Shown one piece after another: positions 5,863 to 10,145 of a stretch of DNA of 10,145 nt. How positions within the stretch are numbered: position 1 is the stretch's first letter; every line of letters begins with the position of its first letter. A program made the position numbers and the translations under genes. The notes below the pieces were generated by a model, which was given only the letters and a program-made list of their open reading frames with translations, was not told the DNA's origin and made no database searches. This DNA is from Chitinophagales bacterium. GTDB taxonomy: Bacteria; Bacteroidota; Bacteroidia; Chitinophagales; UBA10324. The stretch spans positions 1 through 10,145 of the forward strand of contig JACCZV010000060.1 in assembly GCA_013695775.1 (NCBI GenBank), in the 5' to 3' direction.

Positions 5863-7188
5863 ATGAGAAACATTCTATTGCTTGTTTGCCTCGTAACTGC
5901 ATTCATTTACCATCATCCTGCCAATGCGCAGGGAAATTCTCTTCTCTGGAAAATCTATGGCAATGGGCTCGAAAACTCATCCTATCTCTATGGCACAATG
6001 CACCTGAAAGACAGCAGGGTTTTTCATTTTGCGGATTCAGTGATGGCTAAATTTGAAGAATGTGAAGCGCTGGCAATGGAAGTGGTGCTTTCAGATGATG
6101 TACAACTGCAGTTAATGAAGGGACTGCTTATGGATTCCGGGTACGTATTGAAGAAACTTCTTGAAGTATCTCAGTATGATTCTATAGATACATACTGCAG
6201 GAAAAATCTTGGTTACAGCATTTCACAGCTTGACCGGCTGAAGCCGATTTATTCTTCAGTAATACTTGCTCAGGCAAAATTGTCTGCCACATCGAAGTTT
6301 ACGGAGAAGGAAAAATTTCTAGATGAATATTTTCAGCACCTGGCCATCGCATCAAAAAAAAATGTTTTTGCGCTCGAAACGGTGGAAGAGCAGCTTTCGG
6401 TTTTCGACTTGCTTAGCTACAAGCAACAGGCCGACTTACTTATGGAAACAGTACGTACTGCTCCTGGCGATACCCTGGATCTCGAAACCCTGATCAATCT
6501 ATATTTATTGAATGATCTTGAGAATATGATGAAGTTTGAGAATGATTTCAATCTTCCTGACTCCCTATACAATTCGTTATTCACTCGACGCAACCATCAC
6601 ATGACAGATGGTATTGATACAATGATCCGGAAGCAATCTACTTTCATTGCTGTTGGTGCTGGCCATTTAGGAGGTGAAGAGGGGTTAGTTAATTTACTTC
6701 GTCGTCGTGGATTTAACGTGATACCTATTATTCCAACCTATAATAATTATTTGGCTGATGACTGGTATCGCTTCACTTCCAAACAAAATAATTTCACTGT
6801 TGACATGCCCTCATACCCCTCGACTGAGATCATTACGACCGGAGAACAATCTGCTAATATCTATTCTTGCGAAATTGTGGATGAGACCTCAGTGAGATTG
6901 TTTGTCAGAGTTCAACAAGCTGAAGCCATAAATGCAAACAATGGATTCCAAAGAACGGGTTTCATGGTATGTCTGAAGAGCATATTTGGAGAACACGCAG
7001 AGATTGCATTATCTAATGAAACACAAAGCAGCGCGAATTTCAGATTTACATTGGTTGACAAATTCAGGATAAGAGGAACACTTTATACCAACGGCCACCT
7101 ATATTATATTTTATATTGTATTCATCGCAGGGATATAGATAAAACAAAGATTGAGCGGTTTATTAATTCCTTTAAAATGCTTTCATAA
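5863..7188 (+). CDS. TraB/GumN (PrgY) family exported protein with extra C-terminal domain
   Basis: 441 aa from the ATG at 5863. This start gives a clean signal peptide (MRNILLLVCLVTAFIYHHPA, cleavage near NAQ at 21-23); an in-frame ATG at 5827 would add 12 hydrophobic residues before it and is less likely. The TraB/PrgY/GumN domain (about 25-290) shows the two conserved His motifs, GTMH (44-47) and GAGH (265-268), plus the acidic motifs AMEV (E73) and LETVEEQ (E172). Members with these residues are proposed to be metal-dependent hydrolases or proteases related to the Tiki family, which I give as family knowledge, not proof. Residues about 299-441 form a second domain starting DDWYRFTSKQNNFTVDMPSY and ending ERFINSFKML, a pattern seen at the ends of other uncharacterised Bacteroidota proteins. 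The stop is one base before the sua5 ATG. Substrate unknown. Confidence 0.9.
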   Translation: MRNILLLVCLVTAFIYHHPANAQGNSLLWKIYGNGLENSSYLYGTMHLKDSRVFHFADSVMAKFEECEALAMEVVLSDDVQLQLMKGLLMDSGYVLKKLLEVSQYDSIDTYCRKNLGYSISQLDRLKPIYSSVILAQAKLSATSKFTEKEKFLDEYFQHLAIASKKNVFALETVEEQLSVFDLLSYKQQADLLMETVRTAPGDTLDLETLINLYLLNDLENMMKFENDFNLPDSLYNSLFTRRNHHMTDGIDTMIRKQSTFIAVGAGHLGGEEGLVNLLRRRGFNVIPIIPTYNNYLADDWYRFTSKQNNFTVDMPSYPSTEIITTGEQSANIYSCEIVDETSVRLFVRVQQAEAINANNGFQRTGFMVCLKSIFGEHAEIALSNETQSSANFRFTLVDKFRIRGTLYTNGHLYYILYCIHRRDIDKTKIERFINSFKMLS

Positions 7189-7189
7189 A

Positions 7190-8173
7190 ATGTTTCTTGC
7201 GCCCGATGATGCAACAGAATTCCTGATGAGTGGAAAGGTAATTGCTTTGCCGACTGAAACCGTTTACGGTCTTGCTGCAATAGCCACTAATCCATCCGCC
7301 GTCGCTCGTATCTTTGAAATAAAAAAACGTCCTCAGGATAACCCTTTGATCTGTCATTTTCACAGCATTGACCAGATAAAGAAATATGTTACAAACATTC
7401 CGGCAGCTACAGAAAAATTGATAAACCATTTTTCTCCGGGGCCTATCAGCTTCATGTTTGACCTGCCGGGAGATTCACCTTTAAAATTTGCAACTTGTGG
7501 CAGCGGACAATTGGTTGCCCGCATACCTGATCATCCATTGTTTCTAAACATTATAAAAAAAACAAACCTTCCTATTGCAGCACCAAGCGCGAACACGTCT
7601 GGAAAGGTTTCACCTACCTCGCCTGCAATGGTTCTGCTCGATCTCGATGGTAGGATTGACGGAATAGTGGATGGTGGCAGGTGCTCCGTTGGTTTGGAAT
7701 CTACCATTGTGGATGCACGAAATGATGATGAGATATTTATATTAAGACAAGGTACCATTGGAGCTGATGAATTGCAAATAATATTACCTAAGTCAAAAAT
7801 AACAGCGGCTGCTGAGACGGGTGAAAATGTGATACCCGGAACAAAATACCGGCACTATGCTCCCAATACTCCAATAATTTTAGTTGAGAAATTGACAGAG
7901 GTGGATAAAAACTCTGCACTCCTCTTAACAGAGGAGGCATTTAGAAATCTTTCCCATGAATGGATCGGAAATCTTTCTGACGCAAATGTGCAGATTGTTT
8001 TACTTGGCTCTATTGAAAACATAAATGACTTCGCAAGTAAGTTCTATGAAAAAATTTCTTCTGTTGATCTTTTAAATGTTTCAACTGCATTTTTTTTAAG
8101 AACAGAATTTGGTAATTCATCTCTGGGCAAAGCTCTTCAGGAACGTATTGAAAAGATTACAGGTGCTTCTTAA
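7190..8173 (+). CDS. sua5: Threonylcarbamoyl-AMP synthase (Sua5/YrdC/YwlC family, long form)
   Basis: 327 aa. The enzyme makes L-threonylcarbamoyl-AMP from threonine, bicarbonate and ATP, the first step of t6A formation at position 37 of tRNAs reading ANN codons; it is cytoplasmic and works with TsaB, TsaD and TsaE. The YrdC domain (about 5-200) has PTETVYGL (21-28), KKRPQDNPL (45-53), the SAN motif in APSANTSGKVSPTS (S133-N135) and GLESTIVD. The linker GTKYRHYAP (217-225) and a C-terminal Sua5 domain (to 327, with FGNSSLGKALQERI) mark the long Sua5 form rather than short TsaC. A TTG at 7151 extends the frame into the preceding gene, but the ATG at 7190, one base after the TraB/GumN stop, fits better. 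Tight spacing suggests translational coupling. Confidence 0.96.
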   Translation: MFLAPDDATEFLMSGKVIALPTETVYGLAAIATNPSAVARIFEIKKRPQDNPLICHFHSIDQIKKYVTNIPAATEKLINHFSPGPISFMFDLPGDSPLKFATCGSGQLVARIPDHPLFLNIIKKTNLPIAAPSANTSGKVSPTSPAMVLLDLDGRIDGIVDGGRCSVGLESTIVDARNDDEIFILRQGTIGADELQIILPKSKITAAAETGENVIPGTKYRHYAPNTPIILVEKLTEVDKNSALLLTEEAFRNLSHEWIGNLSDANVQIVLLGSIENINDFASKFYEKISSVDLLNVSTAFFLRTEFGNSSLGKALQERIEKITGAS

Positions 8174-8198
8174 TATAAGCAGAGCCAACCACCTTTTA

Positions 8199-8957
8199 TT
8201 ATAAAGCTTTCATTACTGCGCCAATAATTTTTAAGTTATCAGACTGCTGTATAAATCCCACAATGGCAGCATTGTTTTTAATAATTGAGTTGGCACTTCT
8301 AAGATTTATTTCTCCAGAAGGGCCGGCCTTAGCTGATACTAACTCCCTCACAACATTTTCATTCTCTAACGTGCGTCCACTATTCTCACCTCGCTTTACC
8401 TCGGTTGTTTCTTTTAGCGAAACAAGCGCAATAAGTACATTACAATTCTGAAAATCACCTTCGAGCTCATATTGTACTTGTGCAGGTTTTTCTGGGTTAG
8501 TTGTAATAACAAAATTCTTAAAGGCAGCGTCTGAATTTTGTTGTAAGGCCTCCTTTAGCGCATTATCTAATTTATTCTCATCTGATCCAACAAATTCTTG
8601 TGTGCCGTTTACAATCATCTGTGGGGTATAAACAGTTCCAGGGTTTAATACAGATGCATACATGTTTTGACGGTCTGAATATTTTTTGTTGCTGAAGGGA
8701 TCAGCCCATCCGAGGCGGTTCCAATAATCTACATGATAGGAGAGTGCAAATATTTTGCTGCCCTCTTCTCGAGCTTCCACTAAGGTTTTAGAAAGCAGCT
8801 TATCCGCCGGCGGACAGCTCGAGCATCCTTGCGAGGTGAAAAGTTCTATGACTGCTATTGGCTCAAAAGCATTTGCTTTGTGAAAAGAAGTCAACGAAAG
8901 CATTCCGCTTGCTGCCAGTGAGATGGAAATTACTATTAACAAGATATAATGATTCAT
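8199..8957 (-). CDS. DUF1223 family exported thioredoxin-like protein
   Basis: 252 aa from the ATG at 8957. That start gives a hydrophobic signal sequence or anchor (MNHYILLIVISISLAASGML, possible cleavage near ANA-F at 28-31); a frame extension to 9020 adds 21 residues before it and is less likely. The DUF1223 domain follows at once: IAVIELFTSQGCSSCPPADK with CxxC at 45-48, SYHVDYWNRLGWADPFSNKK, YSDRQNMYASVL and VYTPQMIVNGTQEFVG. The family has a thioredoxin-like fold and the CxxC suggests redox activity outside the cytoplasm, but its substrate is not established. The C-terminal half (about 155-252) is a beta-rich region with LVSLKETTEVKRGENSGRTL, also typical of the family. It converges with sua5, with 25 bases between the two stops and no hairpin there. 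Confidence 0.92.
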   Translation of the reverse strand: MNHYILLIVISISLAASGMLSLTSFHKANAFEPIAVIELFTSQGCSSCPPADKLLSKTLVEAREEGSKIFALSYHVDYWNRLGWADPFSNKKYSDRQNMYASVLNPGTVYTPQMIVNGTQEFVGSDENKLDNALKEALQQNSDAAFKNFVITTNPEKPAQVQYELEGDFQNCNVLIALVSLKETTEVKRGENSGRTLENENVVRELVSAKAGPSGEINLRSANSIIKNNAAIVGFIQQSDNLKIIGAVMKAL

Positions 8958-9289
8958 CTGATTTAATTTAGAATAAAGGTTAGTATCTAATATTATGCGT
9001 GATAATAAGATTACCAGCAAAATAGTTCGCCTGCTTTAACCACACCTCTGCATGGTTATTGATGAGATTATAAGAATTACTATATCATATTGAGCCCTTA
9101 TTAGGAATTATCCTCTTGAGGGAAAGACGGTATCAGAAAAAGGTTTTAAGAAGAGTTTCATTATGCCGAAATGTTTTGCATTATAGAAAATATATTTGCG
9201 GATGGTGAATGGACTATACTTGAATGAGAGATCCGAAAGGTTTAAGAGGTTGATTCTTTCATATAAAAGATAAAATTAAATTTGAGTGA

Positions 9290-9346
9290 GGTTTTGGGAC
9301 AAGCTGTCATTGCATAAAGTTCACGGAATTCCAATGCCATAAAACC
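9290..9346 (+). other. Segment able to fold into a long imperfect hairpin
   Basis: Nested complementary arms: GGTTTT (9290-9295) with AAAACC (9341-9346), GG with CC (9337-9338), CATTG (9308-9312) with CAATG (9332-9336), and AGTTC (9318-9322) with GAATT (9326-9330, one G-T pair) around an ACG loop. Internal loops are asymmetric. It begins 6 bases after a perfect TAAATTTG -7 motif. It may be a leader or small-RNA structure, or simply chance folding in AT-rich DNA. Confidence 0.25.
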
Positions 9347-9370
9347 AAGAAAACTCATATTATTGTAGCC

Positions 9371-9401
9371 TTGTAATAATCTTATTAAAAGAATATATTT
9401 A
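9371..9401 (+). promoter_or_regulatory. Probable promoter of the gene at 9442
   Basis: TTG (9371-9373), a 20-base spacer and TATATTTA (9394-9401) match the Bacteroidota promoter pattern TTG-N19-21-TAnnTTTG with one mismatch at the last base. The start of transcription would be near 9408, leaving a leader of about 33 bases that includes a small GTTG/CAAC inverted repeat (9406-9409 and 9417-9420). Confidence 0.45.
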
Positions 9402-9441
9402 AGTCGTTGTACCCTTCAACCTTTAAAATAAATCTAATAAA

Positions 9442-9849
9442 ATGGCTACAGAATCCGGAACAAAAGAAAATCCATGGAAATTGAAAACTCCTCCGCAGAC
9501 TTCAGAATATGAGATGTATAATGATGAAAAGGATGGGAAAGATATTCTGGTCTGTGTTGTTGGCAAAACGGTATTGCATTATGATTACAGGTGCATTAAT
9601 GATCTTCATGCAATGCTAAAGCAGCATGGCGACTGGATGGAGCTCGGAAGTGCTGACGAACAGAAGCCTGCCAAAGAAGGAACCGTTGAGGCCTGGGGCC
9701 GATCATCTAAAAATCCGGTTGGTGGCTGGTATGGTTTGAAAAAAGGATTTCGCGGCCGCTTTGGAATGTATATTCCTCCTTTGTTAGAAACTTTAGGTCT
9801 GGCCGAGGTTGAGCATAATCCTAAAAACAATCGCATGAGGGCAAGGTAA
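9442..9849 (+). CDS. Conserved small protein of unknown function
   Basis: 135 aa, with no signal peptide or membrane segment, so cytoplasmic. It begins MATESGTKENPWKLKTPPQT, continues with EYEMYNDEKDGKDILVCVVG, then LHYDYRCINDLHAMLKQHGDW, and has a Gly/Trp/Arg-rich second half (EAWGRSSKNPVGGWYGLKKG, FRGRFGMYIPPLLETLGLAE) with a basic end, NNRMRAR. I recall near-identical proteins in diverse bacteria, possibly filed as DUF6855, but I am not sure of that number. The segment YIPPLLETLGLAEVEHNPKN could be part of a winged-helix-like fold; this is only an impression. It is preceded by a plausible promoter and followed 65 bases later by a DUF1801 gene on the same strand. Confidence 0.85.
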   Translation: MATESGTKENPWKLKTPPQTSEYEMYNDEKDGKDILVCVVGKTVLHYDYRCINDLHAMLKQHGDWMELGSADEQKPAKEGTVEAWGRSSKNPVGGWYGLKKGFRGRFGMYIPPLLETLGLAEVEHNPKNNRMRAR

Positions 9850-9914
9850 AATGAATTAAGTCCGGAATTGCAAGAGAACACTTCTTAACAGCATAACTTT
9901 AAGACAAATCATAG

Positions 9915-10145
9915 ATGCAATCTGAAGCGAAAATCATACAGCAATACTTAAATGAAGTTCCTGCTGAAAGAAAAGATGCCTTCACTAAATTGAGAGAAAC
10001 GATCCTGGCAAATCTCCCAAAGGGATTTGTTGAAGAGATGAGCTACGGCATGATAGGATACATTGTACCACATAGCATATATCCTAAGGGTTATCACTGT
10101 GATCCAAAGCTTCCGTTGCCATTTTTTAGCATTGCATCCCAGAAG
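9915..10145 (+). CDS. DUF1801 family protein (partial, runs off the right edge)
   Basis: The first 77 codons are present and the frame is open to the window end. The sequence QSEAKIIQQYLNEVPAERKD, then LRETILANLPKGFVEEMSYG, then MIGYIVPHSIYPKGYHCDP and PLPFFSIASQK matches the DUF1801 (YdhG-like) family, small cytoplasmic proteins with a frataxin-like fold and no settled function. The ATG at 9915 is the natural start because the family's N-terminal helix begins here. A weak promoter-like pair (TTG at 9868-9870, 23 bases, TAACTTTA at 9894-9901) lies just upstream, so it could have its own promoter or be read through from the gene at 9442, as no terminator separates them. Confidence 0.9.
   Translation, partial: MQSEAKIIQQYLNEVPAERKDAFTKLRETILANLPKGFVEEMSYGMIGYIVPHSIYPKGYHCDPKLPLPFFSIASQK

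Larger units (their letters stand above)
8958..9441. other. 484-bp AT-rich region without a gene
   Basis: No reading frame of meaningful length or coding character is present on either strand; the longest starts give only short peptides. The segment must contain the upstream region of the minus-strand DUF1223 gene and of the plus-strand gene at 9442. Two perfect plus-strand matches to the -7 element TAnnTTTG occur (TATATTTG at 9191-9198, TAAATTTG at 9277-9284), neither with a correctly spaced TTG. A foldable segment lies at 9290-9346 and a better promoter candidate at 9371-9401. No repeats or mobile-element ends were seen. Confidence 0.7.

Noticed and set aside
5814..6050. A 78-codon plus-strand frame overlapping the start of the TraB/GumN gene
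   Set aside because: It is in another frame of a well-supported gene, and its protein has no family features.
9191..9198. TATATTTG, a perfect -7 match, as promoter of the gene at 9442
   Set aside because: The closest TTTG (9175-9178) is only 12 bases upstream and the leader would be over 230 bases; the pair at 9371-9401 fits better.
9606..9881. A 91-codon minus-strand frame opposite the gene at 9442
   Set aside because: It is antisense to a conserved protein and has no recognisable domain; it reflects the codon pattern of the real gene.
1..10145. Signs of a mobile element, phage, defence island or CRISPR array
   Set aside because: No transposase, integrase, terminal inverted repeats, regularly spaced repeats or known defence proteins were found; the genes are ordinary chromosomal ones.

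Overview
The window looks like a chromosomal segment from a member of the Bacteroidota, probably near the Chitinophagales/Sphingobacteriales. The evidence is: a gene for a cargo protein of the type IX secretion system (T9SS), a TonB-dependent receptor with an N-terminal carboxypeptidase-regulatory-like domain, AT-rich leaders with no visible Shine-Dalgarno sequences, and a textbook Bacteroidota promoter (TTTG-N19-TATCTTTG) before rpsF. The genus cannot be set from this sequence alone. There are no tRNAs, rRNAs, transposases, phage genes or CRISPR arrays.

Layout, left to right. (1) 1-1016, minus strand: a small secreted protein of unknown role, then an ECF sigma factor whose stop codon overlaps the start of a further gene that is cut by the window edge and is probably its membrane/anti-sigma partner. 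(2) 1141-2382, minus strand: a ribosomal protein operon rpsF-rpsR-rplI (S6, S18, L9) with a recognisable promoter at one end and a rho-independent terminator at the other. (3) 2475-4838, plus strand: a stand-alone TonB-dependent outer-membrane receptor, followed by an all-A/T 13-bp hairpin. (4) 4998-5747, minus strand: a small Cys-containing secreted protein with a T9SS type A sorting domain. (5) 5863-8173, plus strand: a TraB/GumN-family secreted protein with an extra C-terminal domain, and one base after its stop the tRNA-modification enzyme Sua5 (threonylcarbamoyl-AMP synthase). (6) 8199-8957, minus strand: an exported DUF1223 protein with a thioredoxin-like CxxC motif, converging on sua5 with only 25 bp between stops. 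(7) 8958-9441: 484 bp without a gene but with several promoter-like elements and one foldable segment. (8) 9442 to the end, plus strand: a conserved small protein of unknown function and the start of a DUF1801-family protein.

How the parts relate. Most neighbours look like independent housekeeping or envelope genes rather than one pathway. The clear functional units are the S6-S18-L9 operon and the sigma factor with its overlapping partner. TraB/GumN and sua5 are transcriptionally and probably translationally linked, but I know of no functional link between them. Four of the complete products (the small secreted protein, the T9SS cargo, TraB/GumN and DUF1223) carry export signals, and the receptor is an outer-membrane protein, so the region is rich in envelope functions.

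I found no convincing new multi-gene system. The items most worth a second look are the C-terminal domain of the TraB/GumN protein, the uncharacterised gene at 9442 with its long leader region, and an intergenic gapped repeat on both sides of the receptor gene.
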